Source of the DNA: Aerococcus viridans
GTDB taxonomy: Bacteria; Bacillota; Bacilli; Lactobacillales; Aerococcaceae
Assembly (NCBI RefSeq): GCF_002871935.1
Contig: NZ_PNHQ01000001.1
Location: 66,721-130,720 of the forward strand
Length of the DNA: 64,000 nt
Direction: 5' to 3'
Positions within the stretch are counted from its first letter, which is position 1. Each line of letters starts with the position of its first letter. A model generated the notes under the pieces. That model was not told where the DNA came from. It searched no databases and worked only from the letters and a program-made list of their open reading frames with translations. Positions 43,923 through 55,129 of this stretch are shown one piece after another. Made by a program: the position numbers and the translations under genes.

Positions 43923-45830
43923 TTATTTTTTCAATACTTGATACATACCATTTGTCACAAATTGTAACCAAACTTGACCGCCATCAGGATTAAAGTGTAC
44001 CCCATCCTGACTTAACCAAGTAGGCGCTTCAGCATGGCTAGTATAGTAATCATGCCAATCTAGTAAGTAAATTGAATCGCTATCGTCACTAGCCACTTGA
44101 GCTAAAGTTTTATTGACATCATCTGCCCAAGGGCGATCAACATGCGTATTCACGAGAAAAATCGTTTTCTCTCGACCAATTTCGTCTAAGAAATCACTGA
44201 TTTGTGCTGATGTAAAGCCACCATTCGCACCTAGATCAACTAAGACGACATCCTTAAGCATGCCTTGGCTGTCTAAGCTAGTTGGATAGCCAGCTAAGGT
44301 ATATAACTGACGACCAACCGCAGCATCAACAATCGCATTAGGATACAAGGTATACAAGCCTTCTGATTCGCCCACCATTAGGGAGTCGCCGATGAAAGTC
44401 ACAGATAACTGATAAGCAAACCGAGCCTGGTCATCCGGAATACCTTGGTAAAATCCTAATGACGTTTCACTCAAATTCTTTTTATAAGTTGAAAGACTCG
44501 CATCTGCTTGTTTTTCTTGCTCAGCCCTTTGTTTATTCAATTCTTCAATTTTCTTGGCCTGCTCAGCAGCTTGCTGCTCTTCTACAGTCACATTTTCTGC
44601 TGGTTTAGAAATTGCAACTGCACTAGCTCCTCCAATAAATACGAAGGTAAAAGCTATGAATAAAATGCGGGTCAACCAAGGTGCTGGTTGGCTAAATAAT
44701 TGATGAATCTTCGTGAAAAGACGGACTGGTTCATTGTTTGGGACTTCATTAAAAATCGGTACCGGCCATCTTTTTTCCTCTAGTAGGGCATAAGATAAAC
44801 AAGAGAGGACGATAATCAAAATAACTTGTGGCCAAATACTATTGGTAAACCAATTCTGATTGGTAGGTACCATATGGAATAGCACATTGATTGGGTAATA
44901 CCATAAATACATGTGGAATGTACGCTGACCTAACCATCGCAAGGGTTTAAATTTTAATAGAAAACCAACCCAAGAGCCTTTATAAGTCAACAAGCTAATC
45001 GTTACGGCAGCTAATAGGTTAAAGGCAAACATCCCACCATAATAGGTGAACGTCGACGCATCAAGCATTTTGAGCATCCCATAAGTTAGGATAGCCAATA
45101 AGCCTAATAGTACCACATCAACAATAAAGTGGTGAAAGCGACCAAATCTGTCCTTCAACCATTCAGCTAGTTGTTCCATATCCAACAATTGGGCAGCTGC
45201 TCCACCAAGAGCGATAGAAAAAAATCTCGTATCCGTTCCATAGTATACTCTTGATGGGTCCTCACCAGGTGTAAAGATCACGCCCATCAAAATGCCTGAC
45301 AAAAGTGCAGCACCAAGCATGACCAAACCCGACTGCCATTTCGTTTTCGTAAATCGTCGACTAGCATTAAAGAATAAAGGCCATAGAACCATAAATTGCA
45401 TATAAACAGCTATATACCAATAATGTGTTGTCAGTGATGGATGCAACATATTCGCAAAGTAAGATGAACCAGAGAGTATTTGTTGCCAATTATTGACGAA
45501 TAACAAAGACGTTGTTAGATTAATACCAATATTAACCAAAAGTGGTTGCCTAAATAATAATAAATAAGTCAATCCCACCATCGTAATAACGACCATAGGC
45601 CACCAAATTTTACGTATACGCCTCCAAGTTTTCTTAAAATAAGAATCCTGGATATTCGCTTCATATTTACTCTCCATTTGACTAGTCACTAAATAGCCCG
45701 AAAGTACAAGAAAAATATCTACCCCTAAAAAACCACCAGAAACACGATGTGTTAAATAGTGATATAAAATGATACCTAGCATAGCTAAGAATCTAATTGT
45801 ATCAAACTGTGTAAAGTAGTTTCTCTTCAT
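43923..45830 (-). CDS. OatA-like membrane O-acyltransferase with SGNH domain
   Basis: The ATG at 45830 (635 aa), behind AGAGGCGAGG, is preferred over an upstream in-frame ATG. Residues about 1-370 are an acyltransferase-3 domain with about ten membrane helices and the RFLAMLGIILYHY active-site His motif. A Glu/Lys/Gln-rich linker follows, then an extracellular SGNH hydrolase-like domain: FIGDSLMVGE holds the Ser (block I) and DGVHFN the Asp and His. OatA O-acetylates peptidoglycan N-acetylmuramate and gives lysozyme resistance. Another wall polymer as acceptor cannot be excluded. Confidence 0.9.
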   Translation of the reverse strand: MKRNYFTQFDTIRFLAMLGIILYHYLTHRVSGGFLGVDIFLVLSGYLVTSQMESKYEANIQDSYFKKTWRRIRKIWWPMVVITMVGLTYLLLFRQPLLVNIGINLTTSLLFVNNWQQILSGSSYFANMLHPSLTTHYWYIAVYMQFMVLWPLFFNASRRFTKTKWQSGLVMLGAALLSGILMGVIFTPGEDPSRVYYGTDTRFFSIALGGAAAQLLDMEQLAEWLKDRFGRFHHFIVDVVLLGLLAILTYGMLKMLDASTFTYYGGMFAFNLLAAVTISLLTYKGSWVGFLLKFKPLRWLGQRTFHMYLWYYPINVLFHMVPTNQNWFTNSIWPQVILIIVLSCLSYALLEEKRWPVPIFNEVPNNEPVRLFTKIHQLFSQPAPWLTRILFIAFTFVFIGGASAVAISKPAENVTVEEQQAAEQAKKIEELNKQRAEQEKQADASLSTYKKNLSETSLGFYQGIPDDQARFAYQLSVTFIGDSLMVGESEGLYTLYPNAIVDAAVGRQLYTLAGYPTSLDSQGMLKDVVLVDLGANGGFTSAQISDFLDEIGREKTIFLVNTHVDRPWADDVNKTLAQVASDDSDSIYLLDWHDYYTSHAEAPTWLSQDGVHFNPDGGQVWLQFVTNGMYQVLKK

Positions 45831-45988
45831 TATCCTCGCCTCTCCATTGATCAACACGAAATTGTCGAAGCTAGAGACAATTCACGCAATTATAATACAT
45901 ATATTATATCGATAGTACTGGAAAAAGAGAACATCAATTTTAGGTTTTCTAAAAAGTTTCCAAAAATTTAATTTCCATTGTATCAAAA

Positions 45989-46019
45989 AAAGTGGTTGAG
46001 CCCTAGCCTCAACCACTTT
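45989..46019. terminator. Terminator-like hairpin
   Basis: AAAGTGGTTGAG and CTCAACCACTTT pair perfectly around 7 bases, with an A-run before the stem (a T-run on the minus strand). Confidence 0.75.
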
Positions 46020-46140
46020 AGAAAATAAAAAAGCATATATGCTACCAAACACCTGTTGGTTAAACAACACATATGCCGAACCAATTATTCACTTATATGA
46101 ATTGGCCTTGATATATTCAAAAGACTAATGGATATATTCC

Positions 46141-46170
46141 ACTCCTAGCGAACTCATTCGCGCTAGGAGT
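46141..46170. repeat. Inverted repeat downstream of rplQ
   Basis: ACTCCTAGCG and CGCTAGGAGT are exact 10-base reverse complements with a 10-base loop, 77 bases past the rplQ stop. There is no T-run, so it may be an RNA 3'-end stabiliser rather than an intrinsic terminator. The stretch between rplQ and the OatA-like gene (45831-46246) otherwise holds only short inverted repeats and the hairpin at 45989; no gene is supported there. Confidence 0.5.
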
Positions 46171-46246
46171 AGATAGAGCTAGACTCGGCCATACTAGGTA
46201 CAACCAACATCATGACACTCCGTTTTATACATCACTAAAAGTTTTA

Positions 46247-46627
46247 TTAAACTAATTCAAGAATAACCATTGGTGCAGCATCACCACGACGAGGTTCTGT
46301 TTTTAAGATACGTGTGTACCCACCTTGTCGATCAGCGTAACGAGGACCAAGATCGTTGAATAATTTTTGTAAAGCAGACTCGATTACGATGTCTTCACCT
46401 TCAGCGCGAACATCAGCAATTTCGTTACGAACAAATTGGTTCGCTTGACGACGAGCAGCTAAATCTCCACGTTTACCTAAAGTAATCATTTTTTCAGCTG
46501 TACGACGGATTTCTTTCGCACGAGTTTCTGTTGTAGTAATACGTTCATTGATAATTAAATCAGTAGTTAAGTCACGTAACATAGCTTTACGTTGAGCGCT
46601 ATTACGACCTAATTTACGGTAACCCAT
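46247..46627 (-). CDS. rplQ: 50S ribosomal protein L17
   Basis: The 126-residue protein starts [20 protein letters not shown], and this ATG (46627) is better spaced from AGGAGG than one six bases upstream. It is the last gene of the long ribosomal operon, 19 bases behind rpoA. L17 binds 23S rRNA near the exit tunnel. Confidence 0.97.
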   Translation of the reverse strand: MGYRKLGRNSAQRKAMLRDLTTDLIINERITTTETRAKEIRRTAEKMITLGKRGDLAARRQANQFVRNEIADVRAEGEDIVIESALQKLFNDLGPRYADRQGGYTRILKTEPRRGDAAPMVILELV

Positions 46628-46652
46628 TGTCATTATCCTCCTTTATGATTTA

Positions 46653-47597
46653 TTAATCTTCTTGACATAAAGATAAGTCAAGAGCAGCTAGCTTGTTTTT
46701 AACTTCTTCAAGAGACTTACGACCCAAGTTACGTACTTTCATCATTTCTGGTTCAGATTTGTTAGTCAATTCTTCAACAGTATTAATGCCTGCACGTTTT
46801 AGACAGTTGTATGAACGTACTGATAAGTCTAGTTCTTCAATAGTCATTTCAAGCATCTTTTCTTTTTGTGTTTCTTCTTTTTCGACCATAATTTCAACTT
46901 GACGAGCTTCATCCGTTAAGTTAACGAATACTTCCAAGTGTTCAGTCATGATTTTTGCCGCTAAGCTTAATGCTTCTTCGGGTGAAATTGTACCATCAGT
47001 CCAAATATCCATCGTTAATTTATCATATTCATTGATTTCTCCGATACGAGTATTTTCAACTTGATAGTTCACTTTGGAAATTGGTGTGTAGATAGAATCT
47101 ACTGGAATTTCGCCAATTGGCATAGAATCCACTTTATTGTTTTCTGAGCGTACAAAACCACGTCCGTTTTTAACATTCATAATCATGTGAAAACGAGCGC
47201 CTTCAGCAAGCGTGCAGATATGTAAGTCTGGATTCATAACATCGAAATCAGCATCGGCAATAATATCAGCAGCTGTTACGTCAGCTGGACCTGTGATGTC
47301 AATTTCTACTTGTTTTTCTTCCACGTCATACAATTTCAATGATAATTGTTTTACATTCAACACGATCTCAGTAACGTCTTCACGTACACCTGGGACTGTT
47401 GAGTATTCATGCAAAACATCGTCAATTTGGATTGATGTAACTGCTGTACCTGGTAATGAGGACAACAAGATACGACGTAATGAATTACCTAGGGTTGTTC
47501 CATAGCCTCGTTCTAATGGTTCTACAACGAATTTACCAAATTTACTATCGTCGCTAATTTCAATTGTCTCAATATTTGGCTTTTCAATTTCGATCAT
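46653..47597 (-). CDS. rpoA: RNA polymerase alpha subunit
   Basis: The 314-residue protein has the N-terminal dimerisation domain ([20 protein letters not shown]) and the C-terminal domain with [20 protein letters not shown], which contacts UP elements and activators. It is in its usual place between rpsK and rplQ. Confidence 0.98.
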   Translation of the reverse strand: MIEIEKPNIETIEISDDSKFGKFVVEPLERGYGTTLGNSLRRILLSSLPGTAVTSIQIDDVLHEYSTVPGVREDVTEIVLNVKQLSLKLYDVEEKQVEIDITGPADVTAADIIADADFDVMNPDLHICTLAEGARFHMIMNVKNGRGFVRSENNKVDSMPIGEIPVDSIYTPISKVNYQVENTRIGEINEYDKLTMDIWTDGTISPEEALSLAAKIMTEHLEVFVNLTDEARQVEIMVEKEETQKEKMLEMTIEELDLSVRSYNCLKRAGINTVEELTNKSEPEMMKVRNLGRKSLEEVKNKLAALDLSLCQED

Positions 47598-47663
47598 ATC
47601 GACAAATTACCCCTTTCAAAACGTGAGAAAATGTATCATCGCATATCCAAGTTCATCAATCGA

Positions 47664-48053
47664 TTAAACACGACGACGTTTTGGAGGACGGCAACCATTA
47701 TGAGGAATAGGTGTTACATCGCGAATAGCAGTAACTTCTAGACCTGCTGCTTGTAAAGCACGAATAGCTGATTCACGACCTGAACCAGGACCTTTTACTG
47801 AAACTTCAACAGATTTCATACCATGTTCCATAGCAGATTTTGAAGCTGTTTCTGAAGCCATTTGTGCTGCATATGGAGTAGATTTACGAGAACCTTTAAA
47901 TCCTAAAGCACCTGCAGATGACCAAGAAATTGCATTACCATGCTCATCAGTAATCATAACGATAGTATTGTTAAATGTAGAATGAATGTGTGCTACACCT
48001 GCTTCGACATTTTTCTTCAAACGACGTTTGCGAGAAACTGGACGTTTAGCCAT
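47664..48053 (-). CDS. rpsK: 30S ribosomal protein S11
   Basis: The 129 residues include [14 protein letters not shown], the [14 protein letters not shown] stretch and the conserved C-terminal [12 protein letters not shown]11 forms part of the 30S platform near the mRNA exit. It lies between rpsM and rpoA. Confidence 0.98.
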   Translation of the reverse strand: MAKRPVSRKRRLKKNVEAGVAHIHSTFNNTIVMITDEHGNAISWSSAGALGFKGSRKSTPYAAQMASETASKSAMEHGMKSVEVSVKGPGSGRESAIRALQAAGLEVTAIRDVTPIPHNGCRPPKRRRV

Positions 48054-48076
48054 AGTATAATTAACCTCCTTTTAGA

Positions 48077-48442
48077 TTATTTTTTCTTACCTTGAATTGC
48101 GACAGCTTTACCTTTACGCGTACGTGCGTTGTTCTTGGTGTTTTGACCACGAACTGGTAAACCACGACGGTGACGGATACCACGGTATGAACCGATTTCT
48201 TGTAGACGTTTGATGTCTAAAGCACGTTCACGACGTAAATCACCTTCAACTTTAATTGAATCTACTGCTACACGTAAACGGTCTAACTCATCGTTAGTCA
48301 AGTCACGTACACGAGTATCTTCTGAAATTTCAGCTTGTGCTAAGATTTTTTGAGAAGTCGTTTTACCGATACCATAGATGTATGTTAAGGCAATAACGAT
48401 ACGTTTCTCACGTGGAATATCTACTCCTGCTATACGAGCCAT
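48077..48442 (-). CDS. rpsM: 30S ribosomal protein S13
   Basis: The 121-residue protein starts [19 protein letters not shown] and ends in a basic [20 protein letters not shown] tail. S13 contacts the 50S subunit and P-site tRNA. It follows rpmJ in the alpha segment of the operon. Confidence 0.98.
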   Translation of the reverse strand: MARIAGVDIPREKRIVIALTYIYGIGKTTSQKILAQAEISEDTRVRDLTNDELDRLRVAVDSIKVEGDLRRERALDIKRLQEIGSYRGIRHRRGLPVRGQNTKNNARTRKGKAVAIQGKKK

Positions 48443-48473
48443 ATACGAAAACCCTCCTTTTTAATATCTTTAA

Positions 48474-48587
48474 TTAGCCTTGGCGTTGTTTATGTTTTGG
48501 ATTAGAACAAATAACCATAACTTTACCGTTACGGCGAATAACTTTACAATGTTCACACATTGGTTTAACAGATGCTCTTACTTTCAC
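48474..48587 (-). CDS. rpmJ: 50S ribosomal protein L36
   Basis: A GTG start at 48587, behind AGGAGGTATAACT, opens a 37-residue frame beginning [19 protein letters not shown] and ending KHKQRQG. The zinc site Cys-x2-Cys...Cys-x4-His is complete, so this is the Zn-binding form. It is too short for many gene callers but fully supported by position between infA and rpsM. Confidence 0.97.
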   Translation of the reverse strand: MKVRASVKPMCEHCKVIRRNGKVMVICSNPKHKQRQG

Positions 48588-48618
48588 AGTTATACCTCCT
48601 CGATTATATATCTCTACA

Positions 48619-48837
48619 TTACTTGAATCGGTAGGTGATACGACCTTTCGTCAAGTCATATGGAGACATCTCAACTTTTACACGGTCACCTGGTAAAATA
48701 CGGATGTAGTTTACACGCATTTTCCCTGAAATATGCGCTAAAACTTCATAACCATTTTCCAATTCGACCTTAAACATAGCATTAGGTAATGTTTCAGTCA
48801 CAGTACCTTCAATTTCGATCATATCTTCTTTTGACAA
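48619..48837 (-). CDS. infA: Translation initiation factor IF-1
   Basis: The 72-residue OB-fold protein starts [20 protein letters not shown] and has [18 protein letters not shown] near the C-terminus. IF-1 blocks the A site during initiation. It lies 120 bases after adk, the longest gap inside the operon, and that gap carries a promoter-like sequence. Confidence 0.98.
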   Translation of the reverse strand: MSKEDMIEIEGTVTETLPNAMFKVELENGYEVLAHISGKMRVNYIRILPGDRVKVEMSPYDLTKGRITYRFK

Positions 48838-48869
48838 AGTCTTTCCTCCTAATGGTGGTTGATTCGTTT

Positions 48870-48943
48870 AATCACTAATAGAATTATAGGATAGAAACAC
48901 GAAATGTTCAGTCAACCCGAATATCTTACCATAATTAGTGATT
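48870..48943 (-). promoter_or_regulatory. Internal promoter candidate before infA, flanked by an inverted repeat
   Basis: On the minus strand TTGACT (near 48909-48914) is followed by TATCCTATAAT, a plausible -10 region. Exact 10-base arms AATCACTAAT (48870-48879) and ATTAGTGATT (48934-48943) enclose it. No gene lies here. It could allow infA-rplQ expression apart from the upstream operon. Confidence 0.45.
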
Positions 48944-48957
48944 CAAAGCAACAAATA

Positions 48958-49605
48958 TTATTCATCTAAAATCTTTTGGATCTCAGCGTAAACATTGTCA
49001 ATACCGATATCACCAGGAATGCGATAAAGCTTACCTTGATTTTCATAGAAATCTAAAATCGGCTGTTGTTGTTCTTGATTAATACGCAATCTATTTTCAA
49101 CAACTTCAGGTTTATCGTCTTCACGTTGGTAGAAATCATGGCTTCCGCAAACATCGCATACGCCGTCTACTTTTGTCTTATTAAAAACTTTGTGGTATGT
49201 TGCGCCACAGTTACTACAAATGATGCGACCTGATAAACGTTCTTTTAAGGTTTCAGTTGGCACATCTAAGTAAATAACTGCATCAATGTCACGATTTAAG
49301 CGAGTCATGATATCGCCAAGTTCCTTAGCTTGCGCTTCTGTTCTTGGAAAACCGTCTAGCATAAAGCCAGCTTGTGTATCTTCTTTTTGAAGTCTTTCTT
49401 CAACAATACCATTTGTTACTTCATCAGGAACTAGTGCGCCATCATCCATGAATGATTTCGCTTTGTTTCCTAATTCAGTGCCTTCTGCAATGGCTGATCT
49501 AAACATATCTCCAGTAGAAATATGTGGAAATTTGTAATCTTCGACAATTTTAGCTGCTTGAGTACCTTTTCCGGCACCAGGCAAGCCCATTAAAATAATA
49601 TTCAT
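48958..49605 (-). CDS. adk: Adenylate kinase
   Basis: The start at 49605 (215 aa) follows GGGAGG; an upstream in-frame start is rejected. The P-loop GLPGAGKGT lies at residues 7-15. The lid domain has [12 protein letters not shown] and CDVCG, the four-Cys zinc site of Gram-positive enzymes. It balances AMP, ADP and ATP and sits after secY as in other Lactobacillales. No map gene follows. Confidence 0.98.
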   Translation of the reverse strand: MNIILMGLPGAGKGTQAAKIVEDYKFPHISTGDMFRSAIAEGTELGNKAKSFMDDGALVPDEVTNGIVEERLQKEDTQAGFMLDGFPRTEAQAKELGDIMTRLNRDIDAVIYLDVPTETLKERLSGRIICSNCGATYHKVFNKTKVDGVCDVCGSHDFYQREDDKPEVVENRLRINQEQQQPILDFYENQGKLYRIPGDIGIDNVYAEIQKILDE

Positions 49606-49631
49606 TATTATCCTCCCAAGCAAGTTACGCA

Positions 49632-50939
49632 TTAGTCTTTTTCATTATGGATAAAGCCAACGTATTGACGTTTAATTGTACGCCCTTCAATTTGTTTTGC
49701 GGTATCTAATGCAACACCTACAACGATTAGTAGGCTTGTACCTCCTAATGCAATTGATTGTGGCATATCAAAGAAGTATGCCCCAAGTAAAGGTAGAACC
49801 GCTACACCCATCAAGAAAATAGAACCTACAGTACTTAAACGATTTAACATTTTTTGTAAATATTCTTTCGTTGCTAAACCTGGGCGTATACTTGGAATAT
49901 AACCACCAGCTTTTTGCAAGTTTTCCGCAGCTCGTTCAGGATTAATCTGAATGTGTGCATAGAAGAATGTAAACAAAATAATGACGATTGCATAAATAGC
50001 GATACCCGCTGGTTCTTTCAAATTAAAGATTGTTGACAATATCTTATACCAAGAAGCTTCACTATAGTCAGCTGCAAATAATCCAAGTACTGTTTGTGGC
50101 ACCATAATTAATGATGACGCAAAAATCACTGGAATAACTCCTGCTGAGTTAATTTTTAATGGTAAATGAGACTTTTGCGATGCTGAATTCGCACGTTTAG
50201 AATAACGAATGGGAATTTTACGTTCCGCTTGACTCATGAAAATAACAAACATTATCAATAGGATAAATACAAGCACAAAGATGCCTGCATAAATCATTTG
50301 TTGATTCAGTTCACTGCTTGAAGCACCTACAATGTTTCTTTGATAGTAAGCGGTTAATTCTGAGGGAACTTGTGCCAATATACCAGCGAAGATAATGATT
50401 GAGGTACCATTACCAATCCCATATTCAGTGATTTGCTCACCTATCCAAACAACAAACATAGATCCTGCAGTCATAAATAAAGCGATTAACAAATAAGTTA
50501 CAAAGCCTGGATTATCTATTAACCCTAATGCTGATAATGAATTAAATCCTATTGAAATAGCTAAAGCTTGAAAAAAACCGATTGCTACTGCAAAGTATCT
50601 AGTCCATCTATTTAACTTACGTCGACCAACTTCACCTTGTTTAGACCACTCTGTAAATGAAGGTATAATCTCCATCTGCAATAGTTGAATGATAATTGAA
50701 GCGGTTATATACGGTGAAACACCCAATGAAAAGATGGAGTAGCTAGAAAGTGCTCCCCCACCAAGAGTGTTCAATAGGCTGAATAAACCAGATTCAGCTA
50801 ACTCTTGAATTCCTGCAGCATTCACGCCCGGGACAGTTATGCTAGCCCCGATACGGAATACAATCAACATAATTGCTGTGAATGCTAATCGGCTTCTAAT
50901 ATCCTTATCCTGAAATCCATTTTTCAGTATTTGAAACAT
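49632..50939 (-). CDS. secY: Preprotein translocase subunit SecY
   Basis: The 435-residue protein has ten membrane segments, the plug-region sequence [20 protein letters not shown] and the cytoplasmic loop with [11 protein letters not shown]. SecY forms the protein-conducting channel for secretion and membrane insertion. Its start shares one base with the rplO stop (TAATG). Confidence 0.98.
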   Translation of the reverse strand: MFQILKNGFQDKDIRSRLAFTAIMLIVFRIGASITVPGVNAAGIQELAESGLFSLLNTLGGGALSSYSIFSLGVSPYITASIIIQLLQMEIIPSFTEWSKQGEVGRRKLNRWTRYFAVAIGFFQALAISIGFNSLSALGLIDNPGFVTYLLIALFMTAGSMFVVWIGEQITEYGIGNGTSIIIFAGILAQVPSELTAYYQRNIVGASSSELNQQMIYAGIFVLVFILLIMFVIFMSQAERKIPIRYSKRANSASQKSHLPLKINSAGVIPVIFASSLIMVPQTVLGLFAADYSEASWYKILSTIFNLKEPAGIAIYAIVIILFTFFYAHIQINPERAAENLQKAGGYIPSIRPGLATKEYLQKMLNRLSTVGSIFLMGVAVLPLLGAYFFDMPQSIALGGTSLLIVVGVALDTAKQIEGRTIKRQYVGFIHNEKD

Positions 50940-51379
50940 TAGATCACCTCGATTGAACCCCCAGCGGCTTCAATAGCTTCTTTAGCTGATGCTGAGAATT
51001 TAGCTGCTTTAACGGTTAGTTTGCGTTCTAATTCACCATTACCTAAAACTTTGATACCGAATTTTTCGTTTTTAACTATACCTGCTTCGATTAAGTCAGC
51101 AGAGCTTACTACAGCGCCATCTTCAAATACGTTTAAGTCATCAAGATTGATGATTGCATATTCTTTACTGTTAATGTTTGTAAATCCACGTTTTGGAATA
51201 CGACGGAACAATGGTGTTTGTCCACCTTCGAAACCTAAACGTACACCACCACCTGAACGTTGTTTTTGACCTTTTTGTCCACGTTTTGATAGTTTACCCC
51301 AACCAGAACTTGCACCACGACCTACACGGTGACGTGTGTGACGAGATCCTTCTGAAGGTTGTAATTCATGTAATTTCAT
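50939..51379 (-). CDS. rplO: 50S ribosomal protein L15
   Basis: The ATG at 51379 gives the usual 146 residues ([20 protein letters not shown]). An in-frame GTG 12 bases upstream overlaps the GGAGG and is rejected. The protein has the Gly-rich basic N-terminus ([20 protein letters not shown]) that penetrates 23S rRNA. Confidence 0.97.
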   Translation of the reverse strand: MKLHELQPSEGSRHTRHRVGRGASSGWGKLSKRGQKGQKQRSGGGVRLGFEGGQTPLFRRIPKRGFTNINSKEYAIINLDDLNVFEDGAVVSSADLIEAGIVKNEKFGIKVLGNGELERKLTVKAAKFSASAKEAIEAAGGSIEVI

Positions 51380-51404
51380 CCTGTTAGGCACCTCCTATTC
51401 TAGA

Positions 51405-51584
51405 TTATGCTTCTTCAACAGCTACTAAGTGAGCAATTTTAGTAATCATACCGTTGATTGCTTCGTTGCGAGTTTTAACAACTGATTTACCAACTTTTGT
51501 TAAACCTAGTGCTTGAGCTGTTTTAATTTGGTCTTGAGGACGTCCAATTAAACTGCGTTTCAAAGTAATTTTTACTTCAGTCAT
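51405..51584 (-). CDS. rpmD: 50S ribosomal protein L30
   Basis: The 59-residue frame starts [20 protein letters not shown] and contains the [12 protein letters not shown] motif. Start and stop fit tightly between rpsE and rplO. L30 is short and often missed by length filters, but position and sequence are conclusive. Confidence 0.97.
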   Translation of the reverse strand: MTEVKITLKRSLIGRPQDQIKTAQALGLTKVGKSVVKTRNEAINGMITKIAHLVAVEEA

Positions 51585-51597
51585 TCGAATTTCCCCC

Positions 51598-52110
51598 TTA
51601 ACCTAATAATTCTTCCACAGATTTACCACGTAATGCAGCAACATCTTCCGGAGATTTTAATGATTTGATAGCTTCTAAAGTAGCACGTACGATGTTAATT
51701 GGTGAGTTAGAACCTAAAGATTTAGATGTAATATCTCCAATACCACCTAATTCAACTACGGCACGAACAGGACCACCAGCAGCGATACCAGAACCGGCTT
51801 GAGCTGGTTTAAGTAATACATTACCACCGTTAAATTTACCGATAACTTCATGAGGAACAGTTGATCCTGCACGAGGTATAGTAATTAAGTTTTTCTTACC
51901 ATCTTCAACCGCTTTACGAATTGCTTCTGGTACTTCGGCAGCTTTACCTGTACCTAGACCAACATGGCCATTTCTATCACCGACAACAACAACGGCACCG
52001 AAGTTCATACGACGTCCACCTTTAACGGTTTTAGCAACACGATTAATGGCAACAACGCGTTCTTCAAGGTCATTTTCGTTAATGTTTAATTCTTGAAATG
52101 TGTTTGTCAT
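51598..52110 (-). CDS. rpsE: 30S ribosomal protein S5
   Basis: The 170-residue protein contains [20 protein letters not shown], the S5 RNA-binding domain signature, and [20 protein letters not shown]5 affects translational accuracy. It lies between rplR and rpmD. Confidence 0.98.
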   Translation of the reverse strand: MTNTFQELNINENDLEERVVAINRVAKTVKGGRRMNFGAVVVVGDRNGHVGLGTGKAAEVPEAIRKAVEDGKKNLITIPRAGSTVPHEVIGKFNGGNVLLKPAQAGSGIAAGGPVRAVVELGGIGDITSKSLGSNSPINIVRATLEAIKSLKSPEDVAALRGKSVEELLG

Positions 52111-52131
52111 GTTCTTGGCTTCCTCCTTTTC

Positions 52132-52488
52132 CTAAAATTCTAAGCCGTTTTCACGAGCAGCGTCTGCTAGAGCTTGTACACGTCCGTGATATTGGTATCC
52201 ACCACGGTCAAATTTAACTTCTTTAATACCTGCTGCTACACCGCGTTCAGCGATAGCTTTACCAACTAATGCTGCACTTTCAGTTTTAGTTGCGGCTGAT
52301 AATGTTTCTTCATTTGTAGAGGCACTCGCTACAGTAACACCCGCTACGTCATCAATTAATTGAGCGTAGATGTGTTTATTAGAACGGAATACGTTCAAGC
52401 GTGGGCACTCTGCTGTTCCAGAAATGTTGCGACGTACACGCGCGTGGCGCTTTTGACGTAATTTATTTTTATCTGGTTTGCTAATCAA
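52132..52488 (-). CDS. rplR: 50S ribosomal protein L18
   Basis: The TTG start at 52488 gives [20 protein letters not shown] and 118 residues, the usual length, spaced six bases behind GAGGTG. A GTG nine bases upstream overlaps that site and is rejected. L18 binds 5S rRNA together with L5. Confidence 0.96.
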   Translation of the reverse strand: MISKPDKNKLRQKRHARVRRNISGTAECPRLNVFRSNKHIYAQLIDDVAGVTVASASTNEETLSAATKTESAALVGKAIAERGVAAGIKEVKFDRGGYQYHGRVQALADAARENGLEF

Positions 52489-52568
52489 AATAGTCACCTC
52501 TTTGTTAGATTTGTTAGGATGACATCGTCACCCTTAGTTTATATATAATTTGGATACAAGTAAAAGGA

Positions 52569-52594
52569 AATAATTGTAAAACATTACAATTATT
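52569..52594 (-). repeat. Perfect hairpin across the rplF stop codon
   Basis: AATAATTGTAA and TTACAATTATT are exact reverse complements with a 4-base loop, spanning the rplR-rplF boundary and including the rplF stop. On the minus strand TTTCCTTTT follows. In the same 92-base gap AGGATGAC pairs with GTCACCCT. These may affect read-through or mRNA stability within the spc segment. Confidence 0.5.
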
Positions 52595-53126
52595 TACCAG
52601 TTTTACCTTCTTTACGACGAATGTATTCGCCAACGTAGTGAATACCTTTACCTTTATATGGCTCTGGTAAACGAGTTGAGCGGATATTCGCTGCTAATTC
52701 ACCAACAACTTCTTTGTTGATACCTTTTACGTTAATTGTAGTATTTGTTGGTACTTCAATTTCAACGCCTTCTGGCGCTACAAATTCAACTGGGTGAGAT
52801 AAACCAACGTTTAAAGTTAATTTGTTACCTGCTAATTGTGCACGGTAACCAACACCAGTCATTTCAAGTTTCTTTTCAAATCCTTCAGAAACTCCAACAA
52901 CCATGTTGTTTACTAATGCACGAGTAGTTCCGTGAATAGAACGTACATCTTTCTGATCATTTGGACGAGTGAAAGTAATTTCTTTTTCGCCGATTTGAAC
53001 ATCAATTACAGGGTTGAACTCACGTGATAATTCGCCTTTAGGGCCTTTAACAGTGATAGTTGAACCAGCTTTTTCTACGGTTACGTTACTAGGAATCTCG
53101 ATAACTTTATTACCAATACGACTCAT
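52590..53126 (-). CDS. rplF: 50S ribosomal protein L6
   Basis: The 178-residue protein starts [19 protein letters not shown] and has the two homologous L6 domains, with the C-terminal [20 protein letters not shown] conserved. L6 lies near the sarcin-ricin loop and factor-binding site. A 92-base gap follows before rplR. Confidence 0.98.
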   Translation of the reverse strand: MSRIGNKVIEIPSNVTVEKAGSTITVKGPKGELSREFNPVIDVQIGEKEITFTRPNDQKDVRSIHGTTRALVNNMVVGVSEGFEKKLEMTGVGYRAQLAGNKLTLNVGLSHPVEFVAPEGVEIEVPTNTTINVKGINKEVVGELAANIRSTRLPEPYKGKGIHYVGEYIRRKEGKTGK

Positions 53127-53172
53127 CTAGACTGCACCTGCCTTTCAATAATGTTGTTTTTATTTTTATTAA

Positions 53173-53571
53173 TTACCAAACGTAAGCTAAAACTTCGCCA
53201 CCGATGTTTTTAGCACGAGCTGCTTTATCAGTAATAACACCTTCAGATGTTGAAACTAATGCAGTACCTAAGCCATTTAAAACTTTAGGAATTTGATCAC
53301 TTTTCGCGTATACACGTAAACCAGGTTTAGAGATACGTTTTAAGTTTGTGATTACTCGTTGGTTATCGTTAGTGTATTTCATGAACACACGGATAACATT
53401 TTGTTTATCATCTTCGATGATTTCGTAATCTTTGATATATCCTTCTTCTTTAAGGATAGCAGCAATATTTTCTTTGATTTTTGATGATGGACTTTCGAAT
53501 GATTCGTGGCGCACCATGTTGGCGTTACGAATACGTGTTAAAAAGTCCGCAATTGGATCAGTCATGACCAT
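53173..53571 (-). CDS. rpsH: 30S ribosomal protein S8
   Basis: The 132-residue protein starts [20 protein letters not shown] and contains the C-terminal [16 protein letters not shown]-binding stretch. In many bacteria S8 autoregulates the spc operon. It lies between rpsN and rplF. Confidence 0.98.
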   Translation of the reverse strand: MVMTDPIADFLTRIRNANMVRHESFESPSSKIKENIAAILKEEGYIKDYEIIEDDKQNVIRVFMKYTNDNQRVITNLKRISKPGLRVYAKSDQIPKVLNGLGTALVSTSEGVITDKAARAKNIGGEVLAYVW

Positions 53572-53607
53572 TACGAGTACACCCTCCTTTACTTAATTAC
53601 CAGCAAT

Positions 53608-53793
53608 TTACCAGCTTGCTTTTTTGACTCCAGGAATTTCCCCTTTATAGGCAAGTTCACGAAGGCAAATACGGCATAATTTAAATTTACGGTAAACTGA
53701 ATGTGGGCGTCCACAACGTTCACAACGAGTATATTCTTGAGTAGAATATTTAGCTGGTTTCTTGTTCTTTTCGATCATTGATTTTTTTGCCAA
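53608..53793 (-). CDS. rpsN: 30S ribosomal protein S14, type Z
   Basis: The TTG start at 53793 gives the standard 61-residue zinc form beginning [19 protein letters not shown]. Cys-x2-Cys pairs are seen in CERCG and CRIC. An in-frame GTG nine bases upstream is rejected because it overlaps the ribosome-binding site. The short zinc form is usual for the spc operon of Firmicutes. Confidence 0.96.
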   Translation of the reverse strand: MAKKSMIEKNKKPAKYSTQEYTRCERCGRPHSVYRKFKLCRICLRELAYKGEIPGVKKASW

Positions 53794-53820
53794 ATTACTC
53801 ACGCCTCCTTCAAGACTTTA

Positions 53821-54363
53821 TTATTTTTGGAATGGCATTCCTAGTTGCGTTAATAATTCTAATGATTCTTCGTCAGATTCTGCAGTTGTAACAATTACGA
53901 TGTCCATACCACGAACTTTTGATACTTTATCAAAGTCGATTTCTGGGAAGATCAATTGTTCACGGATACCTAAAGTATAGTTACCACGTCCATCGAATGA
54001 GCGGTTGCTGATACCACGGAAGTCACGTACACGAGGTAGTGAAACTGTTACTAATTTATCGAAGAATTCATACATACGTTCACCACGTAAAGTAACTTTA
54101 GTACCGATTGGCATACCATCACGTAAACGGAAACCAGCGATTGATTTCTTAGCAGTTGTAATAACTGGTTTTTGACCAGAAATTAATGTTAATTCTTCAA
54201 CAGCGTTTTCTAAGTTTTTCGCGTTAGATACTGCATCACCAACACCCATATTGATAACGATTTTATCTAATTTAGGTGCTTGCATGATTGAGCTATAGTT
54301 AAATTTTTCAATCAATGATGGTACTACTTCATTTTTATATTTTTCTTGTAGACGATTAGTCAT
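53821..54363 (-). CDS. rplE: 50S ribosomal protein L5
   Basis: The 180-residue protein starts [20 protein letters not shown] and has the typical [19 protein letters not shown] and [16 protein letters not shown] segments. L5 binds 5S rRNA. The start shares one base with the rplX stop. Confidence 0.98.
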   Translation of the reverse strand: MTNRLQEKYKNEVVPSLIEKFNYSSIMQAPKLDKIVINMGVGDAVSNAKNLENAVEELTLISGQKPVITTAKKSIAGFRLRDGMPIGTKVTLRGERMYEFFDKLVTVSLPRVRDFRGISNRSFDGRGNYTLGIREQLIFPEIDFDKVSKVRGMDIVIVTTAESDEESLELLTQLGMPFQK

Positions 54364-54701
54364 TATTCAGCGTCCTCCTCTCCTGATACTGCTTCAGCGA
54401 TTACTTCGCCTGATTTTTTCGCTACTCGAACACGTTTACCATCTTTTTCTTGGTAACCAACACGTGTTGCTTCGCCTGTTTTAGGATCTACTAGTTGTAC
54501 GTTAGATACATGAATAGGTGCTTCAACTTCAATGATACCGCCTTGAGGGTTCATTTGAGTTGGACGTTGATGTTTTTTCACGATGTTTACACCTTCAACA
54601 ACAACTTTGTCTGCTTTTGGCAAAGCTTGTTTTACACGACCTTGTTTGCCTTTATCTTTACCGGCAATAACGATAACTGTGTCATTTGCTTTTATTTTCA
54701 T
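54363..54701 (-). CDS. rplX: 50S ribosomal protein L24
   Basis: The 112-residue protein has the KOW motif [13 protein letters not shown] near residue 11 and [19 protein letters not shown]24 starts assembly of the 50S subunit. The acidic C-terminal tail ([10 protein letters not shown]) is a few residues longer than in many Bacilli. Confidence 0.97.
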   Translation of the reverse strand: MKIKANDTVIVIAGKDKGKQGRVKQALPKADKVVVEGVNIVKKHQRPTQMNPQGGIIEVEAPIHVSNVQLVDPKTGEATRVGYQEKDGKRVRVAKKSGEVIAEAVSGEEDAE

Positions 54702-54733
54702 TTAAACGGGCACCTCCTTATTTTCTTCAGATT

Positions 54734-55102
<369 letters not shown>

Positions 55103-55129
55103 TTATAGAGTACCTCCTTCCAGTTGTTA

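Noticed and set aside
46160..46225. 16-codon frame with GGAGTG before ATG downstream of rplQ
   Set aside because: It is very short, not hydrophobic and partly inside an inverted repeat; chance is more likely.
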